Source: Pseudideonella sakaiensis (GTDB lineage Bacteria > Pseudomonadota > Gammaproteobacteria > Burkholderiales > Burkholderiaceae_C). From it: a stretch of 64,000 nucleotides of DNA. A model generated the notes under the pieces. The model made no database searches, was not told the DNA's origin, and was given only the letters and a program-made list of their open reading frames with translations. The stretch is from assembly GCF_001293525.1 (NCBI RefSeq), contig NZ_BBYR01000013.1:52381-116380 (forward strand), in the 5' to 3' direction. Positions 28,818 through 38,221 of this stretch are shown piece after piece; the stretch's first letter is position 1, and every line of letters starts with the position of its first letter. The position numbers and the translations under genes were made by a program.

Positions 28818-29183
28818 TCACGCCGCGCCCGGCCCGGCGCCTCGCACGACCGACCGCTCCTCCGCAACGTCGCGACGCGGCGCGGCCGCCGGGGACGCCG
28901 GCGCCGTGGCCACCTCCAGCCGGACCAGCCACGCGAGCGCCTCGTCACGCGAGCGCCCGCACATCTCCGCCGACGGCCGCAGCGAGGCGCAGACTGCCGG
29001 CCGCTCGGGCCGGCCGAACAGCCGGCAGCGCCAGGCGGCATCCAGGTGCGGGCAGGCCACCCCCGCCGGCTTGCCCTGCGGCAGGCCCGGCATCGGCGAG
29101 GTGATCGAAGGCGCGATGCAGCAGGCCGCGCAGCCGGTTCGGCAGTCCACGCGCGGATTGTCGGGCCGTGGCGCAGGGCCCAC
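28818..29183 (-). CDS. YkgJ-family cysteine cluster protein
   Basis: A 121-residue protein with the Cys-cluster signature of YkgJ, thought to bind zinc or iron: CRTGCAACC near residue 14, GVACPHLDAAWRCRLFGRPERPAVC and MCG later. The TSPMPGLPQGKPAG segment between is typical of the family in betaproteobacteria. The C-terminal 30 residues are Ala/Arg-rich. Divergent from mnmG by 66 bp; convergent with the DUF2061 gene, 28 bp away. Biochemical function is unknown. Confidence 0.85.
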   Translation of the reverse strand: MGPAPRPDNPRVDCRTGCAACCIAPSITSPMPGLPQGKPAGVACPHLDAAWRCRLFGRPERPAVCASLRPSAEMCGRSRDEALAWLVRLEVATAPASPAAAPRRDVAEERSVVRGAGPGAA

Positions 29184-29191
29184 CCCCTCGG

Positions 29192-29220
29192 GTGACTTCC
29201 CGACGCCCGCTCCCTACAAT
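29192..29220 (+). promoter_or_regulatory. Promoter of mnmG
   Basis: GTGACT (29192-29197), a 17-base spacer and a perfect TACAAT (29215-29220). Transcription would start near 29227, giving a leader of about 23 bases before the ATG at 29250. Confidence 0.6.
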
Positions 29221-29249
29221 CCCGGTTTGCCCAAAAAACAGGCAATCCC

Positions 29250-31244
29250 ATGCGATTCCCCACCTGCTTCGACGTTCTCGTGGTCGGCGGCGGCCATGCC
29301 GGCACCGAGGCCGCGCTGGCGGCCGCGCGCATGGGCTGCACGACGCTGCTGCTGACGCACAACATCGAGACCCTTGGCCAGATGAGCTGCAACCCGTCGA
29401 TCGGCGGGATCGGCAAGGGCCACCTGGTGAAGGAGGTCGATGCGCTCGGCGGCGCGATGGCCGCCGCGACGGACGAGGCCGGCATCCAGTTCCGGATCCT
29501 GAACCGCTCGAAGGGGCCGGCGGTGCGCGCCACCCGGGCGCAGGCGGACCGGGTGCTCTACCGCGCCGCGATCCGGCGCCGGCTGGAGAACCAGCCGGGC
29601 CTCTGGCTGTTCCAGGGCGCCTGCGACGACCTGACGGTCGACGGCGGCCGCGTGACCGGCGCCGTGACGCAGCTCGGCGTGCACTTCGCGGCCCGCAGCG
29701 TCGTGCTGACCGCGGGCACCTTCCTCGACGGCCGGGTGCACGTCGGGCTGCAGAACCACGCCGCCGGGCGCGCCGGCGACCCGCCCGCGCAGCGCCTGTC
29801 CGCCCGGCTGAAGGAGCTGAAGCTGCCCCAGGGCCGCCTGAAGACCGGCACGCCGCCGCGGCTGGACGGGCGCAGCATCGATTTCTCGGTGCTGGAGGTC
29901 CAGCCCGGCGACGGCATGCCCGGCCCCGGCGGCGAGCCGGCCACGACGCCGATGCCGGTGTTCAGCTTCCTCGGCGAGGCGGCGCAGCACCCGGCGCAGC
30001 GGCCCTGCTGGATCACGCACACCAACGCCCGCACGCACGAGATCATCCGCAGCGGCTTCGACCGCAGCCCGATGTTCACCGGCGTGATCGAGGGCGTCGG
30101 CCCGCGCTACTGCCCGAGCCTGGAAGACAAGGTCAACCGCTTCGCCGACAAGGACGCGCACCAGATCTTCCTCGAGCCCGAAGGGCTGACGACGCACGAG
30201 ATCTACCCGAACGGGATCTCGACCAGCCTGCCCTTCGACGTGCAGCTGGCGGCGGTGCGCTCGATGCGCGGCCTCGAGCAGGCCCACATCCTGCGCCCGG
30301 GCTATGCGATCGAGTACGACTACTTCGATCCGCGCGCGCTGAAGGCCAGCTTCGAAACCAAGTCGATCGAGGGCCTGTTCTTCGCCGGCCAGATCAACGG
30401 CACGACGGGCTACGAGGAAGCGGCCGCGCAGGGCCTGTTCGCGGGCATCAACGCCGCATTGCAGGTGCGCGGCGACGTGGCCTGGACGCCGGGCCGCGAC
30501 GAGGCCTACCTCGGCGTGCTGGTCGACGACCTGATCACCAAGGGCGTCACCGAGCCTTACCGCATGTTCACCAGCCGGGCCGAGTTCCGGCTCCAGCTGC
30601 GTGAAGACAACGCCGACCTCCGCCTCACCGAGACCGGCCGCCGCCTCGGTCTCGTCGACGATCGCCGCTGGGACGCGTTCTGCCGCAAGCGGGACGCGGT
30701 TTCACGTGAAACGGAGCGCCTGCGCGGCCTCTGGGTGCGGCCGCAGACCCTGGGACCGGTCGATGCCGAGCGGCTGCTGGGCCGGGCCATCGAGCACGAG
30801 TACAGCCACGCCGAGCTGCTTCGGCGCCCGGGCGTCGACTTCGACACCTTGGCGACGATCGCAGCCGTCGCGAACCCGGACGCCGTGGTTTCACGTGAAA
30901 CGCTGTACGCCGAGTTCGGCGCACCGATGGCTGATGCCGTGATCGAACAGGTGGAGATCGGCATCAAGTACGCCGGCTACATCGACAAGCAAAACGAGGC
31001 GGTGGAGCGCGCGGCGGGCCTGGAGCAGCTCCGCATCCCGGCCGATCTGGACTACCACGCCGTCAGCGCCCTGAGCTACGAGGTCCGCCACAAGCTCAGT
31101 CAGCACCGGCCCGAGACGTTGGGCCAGGCCTCGCGGATTTCGGGCGTGACGCCGGCGGCGGTCTCGCTGCTGCTGGTGCATCTGAAGAAGCTCCGCGGCA
31201 GGGCCCCGGCCGCGCCGGAGGTGGCGGCACCCCATGCCGCCTGA
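29250..31244 (+). CDS. mnmG: tRNA U34 carboxymethylaminomethyltransferase subunit MnmG (GidA)
   Basis: With MnmE, MnmG modifies the wobble uridine of several tRNAs using FAD and methylene-tetrahydrofolate. 664 residues, close to the family's usual length (slightly long tail). Markers: [23 protein letters not shown] (FAD), [79 protein letters not shown] and the C-terminal [14 protein letters not shown] and [19 protein letters not shown]. Two perfect 14-bp parS-like sites lie within the coding sequence at 30699 and 30888. The gene overlaps rsmG by 11 bp. It starts the gid-par cluster usually found near the chromosomal origin. Confidence 0.98.
   Translation: MRFPTCFDVLVVGGGHAGTEAALAAARMGCTTLLLTHNIETLGQMSCNPSIGGIGKGHLVKEVDALGGAMAAATDEAGIQFRILNRSKGPAVRATRAQADRVLYRAAIRRRLENQPGLWLFQGACDDLTVDGGRVTGAVTQLGVHFAARSVVLTAGTFLDGRVHVGLQNHAAGRAGDPPAQRLSARLKELKLPQGRLKTGTPPRLDGRSIDFSVLEVQPGDGMPGPGGEPATTPMPVFSFLGEAAQHPAQRPCWITHTNARTHEIIRSGFDRSPMFTGVIEGVGPRYCPSLEDKVNRFADKDAHQIFLEPEGLTTHEIYPNGISTSLPFDVQLAAVRSMRGLEQAHILRPGYAIEYDYFDPRALKASFETKSIEGLFFAGQINGTTGYEEAAAQGLFAGINAALQVRGDVAWTPGRDEAYLGVLVDDLITKGVTEPYRMFTSRAEFRLQLREDNADLRLTETGRRLGLVDDRRWDAFCRKRDAVSRETERLRGLWVRPQTLGPVDAERLLGRAIEHEYSHAELLRRPGVDFDTLATIAAVANPDAVVSRETLYAEFGAPMADAVIEQVEIGIKYAGYIDKQNEAVERAAGLEQLRIPADLDYHAVSALSYEVRHKLSQHRPETLGQASRISGVTPAAVSLLLVHLKKLRGRAPAAPEVAAPHAA
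30699..30712. promoter_or_regulatory. parS-like site 1 (inside mnmG)
   Basis: GTTTCACGTGAAAC, a perfect 14-bp palindrome equal to the core of the widely conserved chromosomal parS consensus bound by ParB. It lies within mnmG, about 1.9 kb before parA. Confidence 0.9.
30888..30901. promoter_or_regulatory. parS-like site 2 (inside mnmG)
   Basis: A second perfect copy of GTTTCACGTGAAAC, 189 bp after site 1, read in the codons VSRETL of mnmG just as site 1 is in VSRETE. Confidence 0.9.
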
Positions 31245-31920
31245 GTCGGGCCAGAGCAGCCCGGCGGCCGAGCTCGCCCGCCTCCAGTCCGCAGCGGCGC
31301 AGCTCGGCCTGGAGCCCAGCCCGGAACAGTACCGAGCCTGGCTGGGCCACCTCGACCTGGTGGCGAAGTGGAACCGCGTCTACAACCTGACGGCCATCCG
31401 GGACCGGCAGGAGATGCTGTCCCAGCACCTCGTCGACTGCCTGGCCGTCCTGCGGCCGCTGCAACGCCACCTCGAACAACTGCCGGCCCTCGCCTCGCCG
31501 CCACGCGTGCTGGACGTGGGCAGCGGGGCTGGCTTCCCTGGCGTCGTCATTGCCATCGGATTGCCGGCCGCCTCGGTCTGCTGCGTCGACACCGTCGGCA
31601 AGAAGGCCAGCTTCCTGACCCAGGTGGCCGCTGAGCTTGGTCTGTCCCACCTGCGTGGCCTGCATGCGCGTGTCGAGGAGCTCGCACCCCAGCAGGCCCA
31701 GGTGATCACCTCGCGCGCCTTCGCCTCGCTGGCCGATTTCGTCGCCCTCACCCGCCGTCACCTCGCCGACAATGGCGTGTGGCTGGCCATGAAAGGCCGC
31801 CGCCCCGACGACGAGGTCGCGGCGCTTCCGGGCGACATCGAGGTGTTTCACGTGGAACCGCTGCAGGTGCCAGGCCTCGACGCCCAGCGCTGCCTCGTCT
31901 GGATGCGGCCCCGGCCATGA
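31234..31920 (+). CDS. rsmG: 16S rRNA (guanine-527 N7) methyltransferase RsmG
   Basis: RsmG (GidB) methylates G527 of 16S rRNA; its loss gives low-level streptomycin resistance. 228 residues. Markers: [31 protein letters not shown]-binding [20 protein letters not shown] near residue 90, [23 protein letters not shown] and [13 protein letters not shown]. Starts within the last codons of mnmG (11 bp overlap), so translation is coupled. A one-mismatch parS-like sequence lies near its 3' end. Confidence 0.97.
   Translation: MPPESGQSSPAAELARLQSAAAQLGLEPSPEQYRAWLGHLDLVAKWNRVYNLTAIRDRQEMLSQHLVDCLAVLRPLQRHLEQLPALASPPRVLDVGSGAGFPGVVIAIGLPAASVCCVDTVGKKASFLTQVAAELGLSHLRGLHARVEELAPQQAQVITSRAFASLADFVALTRRHLADNGVWLAMKGRRPDDEVAALPGDIEVFHVEPLQVPGLDAQRCLVWMRPRP
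31845..31858. promoter_or_regulatory. parS-like site 3, one mismatch (inside rsmG)
   Basis: GTTTCACGTGGAAC differs from the two perfect sites in mnmG by a single base. It lies 750 bp before parA. Degenerate parS copies near parAB are common and can still bind ParB. Confidence 0.65.
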
Positions 31921-31954
31921 TCCTGCGACCTCCGACCCCTGCCCCCCGACCGCA

Positions 31955-32572
31955 ATGTTCGGCATCTCCGACTACGGCGCCTTCTGTGCAGCGGTGCTGC
32001 TGTTCCTGGCCCTGCCCGGCCCGGGCACGCTCGCGCTGCTGACCGCCACGGGCCAGGGGGGCTTCCGCGCCGGCGCCGCCGCCACGGCCGGCCTGATCCT
32101 CGGCGACCAGCTCCTGCTGTGGCTGGCGGTCGCCGGCGTCGCGGCGCTGCTCGCCGCCCACCCGACGGCCTTCCTGCTGGTACAGGTCGGCGGCGCGCTC
32201 TACCTCGGATGGATCGGCCTGCGGCTGGTGTTCGCACGGCCCGGCAGCGCCGCGGTGATGTCCATGGCGCCGCGTCACTACGCCCGGCAGGCCTTGCTGA
32301 TCACCCTCCTCAACCCCAAGGCCATCGTGTTCTACATGGCCTTCTTCCCGCTGTTCATCGACCCGGCGACCCACCGCGGCCTGCCGACCTTCGCCGCGAT
32401 GGCCGTGACCATCGCCGCGATCACCGCCGCCTACTGCCTGGCGCTGTGCGCGGGCGCCCAGGCCATCACCGGCCCGCTGCGCCGGCACCCGGCGCTGGGC
32501 GTCTGGGCCCAGCGCCTGGCCGGCGTCTGCCTGATCGGCTTCGGCCTGCGGCTGCTCAAGGCCCAGGCCTGA
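31955..32572 (+). CDS. LysE-family amino acid exporter
   Basis: A 205-residue inner-membrane protein of the LysE/RhtB translocator family, with about six hydrophobic segments. The signature is ALPGPGTLALLTATGQGGFRAGAAATAGLILGD at residues 18-50, followed by LGWIGLRLVFARPG and the TLLNPKAIVFYMAFFPLFID motif near 115. Substrate unknown; relatives export Lys, Thr, homoserine or Leu. It sits between rsmG (34 bp) and parA (34 bp) in the same direction, so it is probably in the mnmG-rsmG-parA operon. Confidence 0.9.
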   Translation: MFGISDYGAFCAAVLLFLALPGPGTLALLTATGQGGFRAGAAATAGLILGDQLLLWLAVAGVAALLAAHPTAFLLVQVGGALYLGWIGLRLVFARPGSAAVMSMAPRHYARQALLITLLNPKAIVFYMAFFPLFIDPATHRGLPTFAAMAVTIAAITAAYCLALCAGAQAITGPLRRHPALGVWAQRLAGVCLIGFGLRLLKAQA

Positions 32573-32606
32573 TCCACCCCTGCCCCGTCCACCCGCCCCG
32601 TCCAGC

Positions 32607-33434
32607 ATGGCCCGCATCTTCTGTGTCGCGAACCAAAAGGGCGGGGTCGGCAAGACCACGACCACCGTCAACCTCGCCGCGGGCCTGGCACGCATCGGCC
32701 AGCGCGTGCTCGCGGTGGACCTCGACCCGCAGGGCAACGCGACCATGGGCTCGGGCTGCGACAAGCGGGCCCTGCAGACCACGGTCTACGACGTGCTGCT
32801 GGAAACCGCGACCGTCGCGGAGGCCCGGCAACGCCTGCCCGCTGTCGGCTACGACCTGCTGGGCGCGAACCGGGAGCTGGCCGGCGCCGAGGTCGAGCTG
32901 GTCGACCTGGAGCGCCGCCACCTGCGCCTGAAGCAGGCGCTGGCCACCGTCGACGCCGACTACGACGTGGTGCTGATCGACTGCCCGCCCTCGCTCAGTC
33001 TGCTCACGCTGAACGGCCTGTGCAGCGCGCACGGGGTGGTGGTGCCGATGCAGTGCGAGTACTTCGCGCTCGAGGGGCTGTCGGACCTGGTCAACACCAT
33101 CAAGCAGGTGCATGCCAACCTGAACCCCTCGCTGCAGATCATCGGCCTGCTGCGGGTGATGTTCGACCCGCGCATCACGCTGCAGCAGCAGGTGAGCGAG
33201 CAGCTGAAGGCGCACTTCGGCGACAAGGTGTTCGACACCGTGATCCCGCGCAACGTCCGGCTGGCCGAGGCGCCGAGCTATGGGCTGCCGGGCGTCGTCT
33301 TCGATCCGGCGTCCAAGGGCGCCCAGGCCTTCGTCGAGTTCGCTGGCGAGATGGTGCGCCGGCTGGCCGACCTGCGGACCGCGCCGGTGGGCACGCCCGT
33401 CGCGTCGGATCGCCCGCCCGGCGGGCCGGCATGA
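32607..33434 (+). CDS. parA: Chromosome-partitioning ATPase ParA
   Basis: A 275-residue deviant-Walker ATPase that, with ParB bound at parS, moves the origin region. Walker A' is KGGVGKTTTTVNLAAGL at residues 11-27, then VDLDPQGNATMGSG, VVLIDCPPSLSLLTLNGL, VPMQCEYFALEGLSDLVNTI and DKVFDTVIPRNVRLAEAPSYGLP. The stop overlaps a GNAT gene by four bases. parB is not next to it but 3.6 kb downstream, beyond two genes on the other strand. Confidence 0.97.
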   Translation: MARIFCVANQKGGVGKTTTTVNLAAGLARIGQRVLAVDLDPQGNATMGSGCDKRALQTTVYDVLLETATVAEARQRLPAVGYDLLGANRELAGAEVELVDLERRHLRLKQALATVDADYDVVLIDCPPSLSLLTLNGLCSAHGVVVPMQCEYFALEGLSDLVNTIKQVHANLNPSLQIIGLLRVMFDPRITLQQQVSEQLKAHFGDKVFDTVIPRNVRLAEAPSYGLPGVVFDPASKGAQAFVEFAGEMVRRLADLRTAPVGTPVASDRPPGGPA

Positions 33435-34261
33435 CGGGGTCGACCCGCGGGGGCCTGCCGCTGCTCGACGACGGCGCCGATCCCGCGCTGCTCTCGCGCA
33501 TCGAGGACGCGGGCCTGAATGCCAGCGCCCCGCCGCAGCAGCGCTGGCTCGACGGCTGGCTGCTGCGCCTGCTCCCGGCCAAGGCCAAGCGCGCCCGCTG
33601 CGTGAACGCCGTCGCCCGCGGCCGGCTGCCGCTGGACGAGAAGCTGGCGCGCGCGGCCGCCGCCTGCCGCGCGGCGGGCGTGCCCCTGGTCGTGCGCATC
33701 ACCCCGTTCACCGAGCCGCCGGAACTGGAGGCTGAACTCGCTGCCCGCGGCTGGGGCCGGCTCGACGACACCCGGGTGATGTGGCGCAGCGGCCTGGACA
33801 CGGCACCGGCCGCCGCGCTGCCGGACGGCCTGCGCCTGGTCGCCACCGATCCGGCGCACTATGCCGAGCAGGTGGGTGCCTGGCGCGGCACGCCGCCGCC
33901 CCAGCGGCGCGCGCACGCCGCCCGGCTCCAGGTCTCGCCGGTGCCCTACCGCGCCTGGCTGCTGCAGGCCGACGGGGGCCAGGCCCTGGCCGGCGGGCAG
34001 ATCGCCTGCGAGGACGACCTGGTCGGTCTCTACGACGTCTACACGGCACCGCCGGCACGCGGCCGCGGGCTCGCCCGGGCCCTGTGCAGCCGGCTGATCG
34101 CCGCCGCGGCGGCCGAGGGCGCCCGCCATGCCTACCTGCAGGTGGAGCACGACAACCTCGCGGCGCGGGCGGTCTACCACCGCCTGGGCTTCCGCGACGC
34201 CTACGCCTACCACTACCGCGCGCCGGCCGGCGGCGAACTGCCGGCCGGCGCTGGCGGCTGA
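33431..34261 (+). CDS. GNAT-family N-acetyltransferase
   Basis: A 276-residue protein whose C-terminal half (about 145-260) is a GNAT domain: GGQIACEDDLVGLYDVYTAP, acetyl-CoA loop ARGRGLARALCSRLIAAAAA, YLQVEHDNLAARAVYHRLGFRDAYAYHYR. The N-terminal 110 residues (RWLDGWLLRLLPAKAKRARCVNAVARGRLPLDEKL ... region) are of the kind seen in two-domain GNATs. Substrate unknown. The ATG overlaps the parA stop (ATGA), so it is translated with parA. Confidence 0.88.
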   Translation: MTGSTRGGLPLLDDGADPALLSRIEDAGLNASAPPQQRWLDGWLLRLLPAKAKRARCVNAVARGRLPLDEKLARAAAACRAAGVPLVVRITPFTEPPELEAELAARGWGRLDDTRVMWRSGLDTAPAAALPDGLRLVATDPAHYAEQVGAWRGTPPPQRRAHAARLQVSPVPYRAWLLQADGGQALAGGQIACEDDLVGLYDVYTAPPARGRGLARALCSRLIAAAAAEGARHAYLQVEHDNLAARAVYHRLGFRDAYAYHYRAPAGGELPAGAGG

Positions 34262-34319
34262 GGGCGCCCCAGACCGGCCGGTCCGCGGCAGGGCCCACTC
34301 CGGAGCGGGCCGGCCTTGC

Positions 34320-35249
34320 TCAGGCGACCGGTGCGGCCGCGGCCCGTGCCGCCCGGATGGCCAGCGGCGTGTAGGCCAGCCGCACCAGGTCCATCGGCAG
34401 GCCCAGCGCCTGCCCGCGCGCGGCCATCGCGCCGAGGATGTGCTCGTGCTCGGTGCGCTGCCCGGCCTCGAGGTCGCGCAGCATCGACGCGGTGAAGGGC
34501 GAGCCCACGGCGGTCAGCAGGCCGAGCGCGCGTTGCCGGGCCGCCTCGCCGACGGGCTGCCCGCTGGCCGCGGCCACCGCCAGGCACTCCGCGTACATCC
34601 GCTCGGCCAGCGCACGGCCATGCGCGGTGGCGACGATCTCGCCGATGCTGCCGCGGCAGACCGTGGTCATGCCCGCCAGCGTCGCAAGGAAGGTCCACTT
34701 GTCCCACAGCGCCTGCGTGATGTCCTCGGACAGCAGGCTGTCGAAGGGCGCCTTCGCGCAGGCCGCGATGAACGCCCGGGCCAGCGCGGCGTGCGCCGGG
34801 TCCCGCGCGCCCACCGTCAGGCTGTGCAGCGGCGACATCTGGCGCACCACGCCCTCCGCCGTCAGCGTCGCGGCGATCTGGGCCACGCCTCCCAGCACCC
34901 TCTCCCGGCCATAGCGCCGGTCGAGCTGCTCGAGGTGGTCCAGGCCATTCAGGAACGGCAGCAGCGCCGCGGCGCCGAGCGCGCCCTCGAGCGAGGCCAG
35001 CGCGTCGTCCAGGTCATAGGCCTTGGGCGACAGCAGCACCAGGTCGTAGACCGGGCGCGCATCGGCAGCGGTCACCAGCGTCGGATGCACGGTGAAATCG
35101 CCATGCGGCGATTCGATCCGCAGCCCCTGCGCCGCGATCGCGGCGCGCCGGCGCTCGCGCACCAGAAAGCTGACATCCGCCCCGCTGCGCAGCAGCTGGG
35201 CGCCGAAGTAGCCGCCGATCCCGCCGGCGCCGAGGATCAGGATCTTCAT
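34320..35249 (-). CDS. Ketopantoate reductase family (PanE/ApbA) oxidoreductase
   Basis: A 309-residue NADPH enzyme. Rossmann motif ILGAGGIGGYFGAQLLRSGADV at the N terminus, then LLSPKAYDLDDALASL, FLNGLDHLEQLDRRYG (Asn-Gly catalytic region), and SEDITQALWDKWTFLATLAGMTTVCRGSIGEI with the active Lys and ending SPFTASMLRDLEAGQRTEHEHILG. This fits 2-dehydropantoate 2-reductase (pantothenate synthesis), but the family has many paralogues with other 2-keto acids, so no symbol is given. On the minus strand after argC with 40 bp between; the pair interrupts the parA-parB region. Confidence 0.85.
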   Translation of the reverse strand: MKILILGAGGIGGYFGAQLLRSGADVSFLVRERRRAAIAAQGLRIESPHGDFTVHPTLVTAADARPVYDLVLLSPKAYDLDDALASLEGALGAAALLPFLNGLDHLEQLDRRYGRERVLGGVAQIAATLTAEGVVRQMSPLHSLTVGARDPAHAALARAFIAACAKAPFDSLLSEDITQALWDKWTFLATLAGMTTVCRGSIGEIVATAHGRALAERMYAECLAVAAASGQPVGEAARQRALGLLTAVGSPFTASMLRDLEAGQRTEHEHILGAMAARGQALGLPMDLVRLAYTPLAIRAARAAAAPVA

Positions 35250-35289
35250 GCCGCGTCCCCCGGGCGGTGCAGCGCGTCCGCCGGCGACC

Positions 35290-36231
35290 TCACAGCCCCA
35301 TCCCTTCGTCGAGCCCGAGGTGCACGTTCATCGACTGCACGGCCGCGCCGCTGGCGCCCTTGCCGAGGTTGTCGAGGCGCGCCACCAGCACTGCCTGGGT
35401 CTCGTTCGCGAACACGAACAGGTCCACGCGGTTGGTGTCGTTGGCGCCCTGCACGTCGAGGAAGCCGTCCGCCAGGGTGCCCGGGTCGCGCAGCGGCAGC
35501 ACGCGCACGAAGCGCTCGCCCGCATAGCGGGCGGCCAGCACCTCGTGCAGGCGCTCGGCGGTGGTGCCGGGCGCGAGGTCGGCCAGCGCCAGCGGCACGC
35601 TGACGGCGAGGCCCTTGTAGTAGTCGCCGACCACCGGCATGAAGATCGGCGGCTGCGCCAGCCCGCCGTGCCGCTGCATCTCCGGCAGGTGCTTGTGCGC
35701 GAGGCCGAGCGCATAGGGGCGCGGCGACTTCAGCGCCGGGTCGCCGCCCGCCTCGTACTGCTCGATCATCTTCTTGCCGCCGCCGGAATAGCCGGTCAGC
35801 GAGGTGGCGCTGACGACGCGCTCGCGCGGCACCACGCCGGCATCGGTCAGCGGCCGCAGCAGCAGGATGAAGGCACTCGCATGGCAGCCCGGGTTCGCGA
35901 TGCGCTTGCCGGCGCGCAGCGCGTCGCGCTGGCCGGGCGCCAGCTCCGGCAGGCCGAAGGCCCAGCCCGGCGCCGTGCGGTGCGCGGTGCTGGCATCGAT
36001 CAGGCAGGTGCGCGGGTTGTCGACCATCGCCGCTGCCTCGCGCGCCGCCGCGTCGGGCAGGCACAGGAAGGCCACGTCCGCGGCGTTCAGCAGGCGGCGC
36101 CGCTCGTCGGCGTTCTTGCGCTGGGCGGGGTCGATGCGCAGCAGTTCCACGTCGCTGCGCTGCGCGAGGTACTCGTGGATGCGCAGGCCGGTGGTGCCCT
36201 CCTGCCCGTCGACATAGACGCGGTAGACCAT
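35290..36231 (-). CDS. argC: N-acetyl-gamma-glutamyl-phosphate reductase (short type)
   Basis: The third enzyme of arginine biosynthesis, reducing the acyl phosphate with NADPH. 313 residues, the shorter type-2 Arg[18 protein letters not shown] is the nucleotide-binding start, and NPGCHASAF carries the active Cys near residue 116. Also [19 protein letters not shown] and [19 protein letters not shown] 36231 (M-V-Y-R-V-Y-V-D-G) chosen as the natural N terminus; the 27 codons before it encode unrelated sequence. No other arg genes in the window. Confidence 0.95.
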   Translation of the reverse strand: MVYRVYVDGQEGTTGLRIHEYLAQRSDVELLRIDPAQRKNADERRRLLNAADVAFLCLPDAAAREAAAMVDNPRTCLIDASTAHRTAPGWAFGLPELAPGQRDALRAGKRIANPGCHASAFILLLRPLTDAGVVPRERVVSATSLTGYSGGGKKMIEQYEAGGDPALKSPRPYALGLAHKHLPEMQRHGGLAQPPIFMPVVGDYYKGLAVSVPLALADLAPGTTAERLHEVLAARYAGERFVRVLPLRDPGTLADGFLDVQGANDTNRVDLFVFANETQAVLVARLDNLGKGASGAAVQSMNVHLGLDEGMGL

Positions 36232-36326
36232 CGTGTGGCTCCAGTGCACCGGCGAAAAACGAGAATCGAAGGGCCGGTGGATCCGCGAGCATAAGCCCTC
36301 CCTCCGGCACAACCCCGAGACCCCTC

Positions 36327-36905
36327 GTGATCCCTGCCTCCGTCCTCCCGCCGCCCCGCCCCGACGTGCCCGTGCTGCTGCTCCCGGGCTGGCTCGACTC
36401 CGGTCCCACCCACTGGCAAAGCCGCTGGGAAGCGCTGCACGGCGATCGCCGCGTCGTGCAGGCGGACTGGGTCTGGCCGCGCCGCGGCGACTGGATGGCT
36501 CGGCTGGACGAGGTGCTGCTGGACGAGCCGGCCCCGGTGGCGCTGGTGGCGCACAGCCTCGGCTGCCTGCTGGTCGCCGCCTGGGCCGCGCACAGCCGGC
36601 ACACCGCGCGCGTGCGGGCGGCGCTGCTGGTGGCCCCGCCGGACATCGAGCGCGAAGACGCCCCGCCGCAGATCGCCACCTGGCGCCCGGTGCCGCGCGG
36701 GCCGCTGCCCTTCCCGAGCCGCGTCGTCGTCAGCAGCGACGACCCCTACGCCGCCCGGCCGCGCGCGCAGGCGCTCGCGGATGCCTGGGGCAGCGGCGTC
36801 GTCGACGTGGGCCCGCGCGGCCACCTGAACGGCGACTCCGGCCTCGGCGACTGGCCCGAGGGCCGCCGGCTGCTCGACGCCCTGCTGGCCGCGGCCGGCG
36901 GCTGA
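36327..36905 (+). CDS. RBBP9/YdeN-family serine hydrolase
   Basis: A 192-residue alpha/beta hydrolase. Residues 13-21 give [20 protein letters not shown], the nucleophile motif is AHSLGCLL near 74, and the acid and base are in VSSDDPYAA and [18 protein letters not shown] (His). This small family is often found between parA and parB in Burkholderiales, which matches the position 119 bp before parB here. Substrate unknown. Starts at GTG. Confidence 0.88.
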   Translation: MIPASVLPPPRPDVPVLLLPGWLDSGPTHWQSRWEALHGDRRVVQADWVWPRRGDWMARLDEVLLDEPAPVALVAHSLGCLLVAAWAAHSRHTARVRAALLVAPPDIEREDAPPQIATWRPVPRGPLPFPSRVVVSSDDPYAARPRAQALADAWGSGVVDVGPRGHLNGDSGLGDWPEGRRLLDALLAAAGG

Positions 36906-37012
36906 CCCCGCCAGCGACGGCGCGCCGGCCGGTCGCCGCGCGGCACGCCGCGCCGCGCGCGAGGCGGACGCCGCCGCCCGCGCGGCCCGCGCCGCCGGCC
37001 GGCACGATGGCC

Positions 37013-37024
37013 GACAATGCGCCG
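37013..37024 (+). promoter_or_regulatory. -10-like hexamer abutting the parB start codon
   Basis: GACAAT (37013-37018), six bases, then ATG 37025, the same spacing as at tldD. It favours 37025 over the in-frame ATG at 37007. No ribosome site is visible before either codon. Confidence 0.35.
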
Positions 37025-37930
37025 ATGGCGACGAAGAAACCCAAGGGCCTGGGCCTCGGCCTCGAGGCGCTGCTCGGCCCGCGCGTGAAGGATCCGGGCG
37101 ACGCGCCGCTGGCGCCGCCCGGCGCCCCGTCGACGCTGCCGCTGGACGCCCTGCAGGCCGGCAAGTACCAGCCGCGCACGCGCATGGACGAGGGCTCGCT
37201 CTACGAGCTGGCCGAGAGCATCAAGGCGCAGGGCGTGATGCAGCCCATCCTCGTGCGCCCCGTCGGCGAGGGCCGCCACGAGATCATCGCCGGCGAGCGC
37301 CGCTTCCGCGCGGCCCGGCTGGCCGGCCTGGCCGAGGTGCCGGTGCTGGTGAAGGACGTGCCCGACGAGGCCGCCGCCGCGATGGCGCTGATCGAGAACA
37401 TCCAGCGCGAGGACCTCAACCCGCTCGAGGAGGCCCAGGGCCTGAAGCGCCTGGTCGACGAGTTCGGCCTGACGCACGAGCAGGCGGCGCAGGCGGTCGG
37501 CCGCTCGCGCAGCGCGGCCAGCAACCTGCTGCGCCTGCTGCACCTGGCCGAGCCGGTGCAGCAGATGCTGATGGCCGGCGACCTGGACATGGGCCACGCC
37601 CGCGCCCTGCTGCCGCTGGACGGCGCGCAGCAGATCCTGAAGGCCACCGAGATCGCAGCGAAGAAGCTCAGCGTCCGCGAGGCCGAGAAGCTGGTCGCTC
37701 GGGCCGCGGGCAGCGCGCGCCAGCAGCCGCTGCTGCGCACCCGCGGCGCGCCGTCGCGCGAGCTGCAGCGCATCGAGCAGGCGCTGTCGGACGCCTTGAC
37801 GGCGCCGGTGCAGATCCGCATCCGCAAGCGCACCAAGCGCGGCGAGCAGGGCGAGATCGGGATCGGCTTCGGCTCGCTCGAGGAGCTGAACGGGCTGCTC
37901 GAGCGCCTCGGGCTGCCGTCGGGCGGCTGA
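37025..37930 (+). CDS. parB: Chromosome-partitioning protein ParB
   Basis: A 301-residue CTPase and parS-binding protein. The N terminus is KKPKGLGLGLEALLG (ParA-stimulating), then LPLDALQAGKYQPRTRMDE, CTP-binding motifs GERRFRAARLAGL and ENIQREDLNPLEEA near residues 85-135, the helix-turn-helix LTHEQAAQAVGRSRSAASNLLRLLHL and a C-terminal dimerisation domain. The start 37025 (M-A-T-K-K-P) gives the usual N terminus; ATG 37007 would add six residues. parS-like sites in mnmG and rsmG are its probable targets. Confidence 0.95.
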   Translation: MATKKPKGLGLGLEALLGPRVKDPGDAPLAPPGAPSTLPLDALQAGKYQPRTRMDEGSLYELAESIKAQGVMQPILVRPVGEGRHEIIAGERRFRAARLAGLAEVPVLVKDVPDEAAAAMALIENIQREDLNPLEEAQGLKRLVDEFGLTHEQAAQAVGRSRSAASNLLRLLHLAEPVQQMLMAGDLDMGHARALLPLDGAQQILKATEIAAKKLSVREAEKLVARAAGSARQQPLLRTRGAPSRELQRIEQALSDALTAPVQIRIRKRTKRGEQGEIGIGFGSLEELNGLLERLGLPSGG

Positions 37931-37981
37931 GCGGGCAGCGGCCCCGCCCCGTCCGCGCCACGGCCGCAGCGCCCACCGCGC

Positions 37982-38221
37982 TCAGGGCCGCTCGTCGCCG
38001 AGCAGCGGGGGCCCGTCGCCCGCGCGGCCCAGCACGGCGAGGAAGTCCTCGCGGCGCCCCTGGGCCGCCTCGGCACGCAGGTAGTCGAGCGTCATCACGC
38101 TGGCCATCTTCTCCGCGGCCGCGCTGGCGATGAACTGGTTCACCGACACGCCGTCGCGTGCGGCCAGTTCCTTGATGCGCAGGTGCACCGAATCCGGCAG
38201 GCGAATGGTCAGGGCGGTCAT
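37982..38221 (-). CDS. Ribbon-helix-helix antitoxin-like protein
   Basis: A 79-residue protein. The first 45 residues (MTALTIRLPDSVHLRIKELA and DGVSVNQFIASAAAEKM) have the beta-strand then two-helix pattern of an Arc/HicB-like DNA-binding domain, and the rest (YLRAEAAQGRREDFLAVLG) probably binds the toxin. Its start overlaps the stop of the PIN-domain gene by four bases. The antitoxin is the second gene of the pair, the reverse of the usual order. Confidence 0.82.
   Translation of the reverse strand: MTALTIRLPDSVHLRIKELAARDGVSVNQFIASAAAEKMASVMTLDYLRAEAAQGRREDFLAVLGRAGDGPPLLGDERP

Noticed and set aside
29184..29249. Replication origin near mnmG
   Set aside because: parS sites suggest the origin is close, but no DnaA boxes (TTATCCACA-like) or AT-rich unwinding region were seen anywhere in the window.
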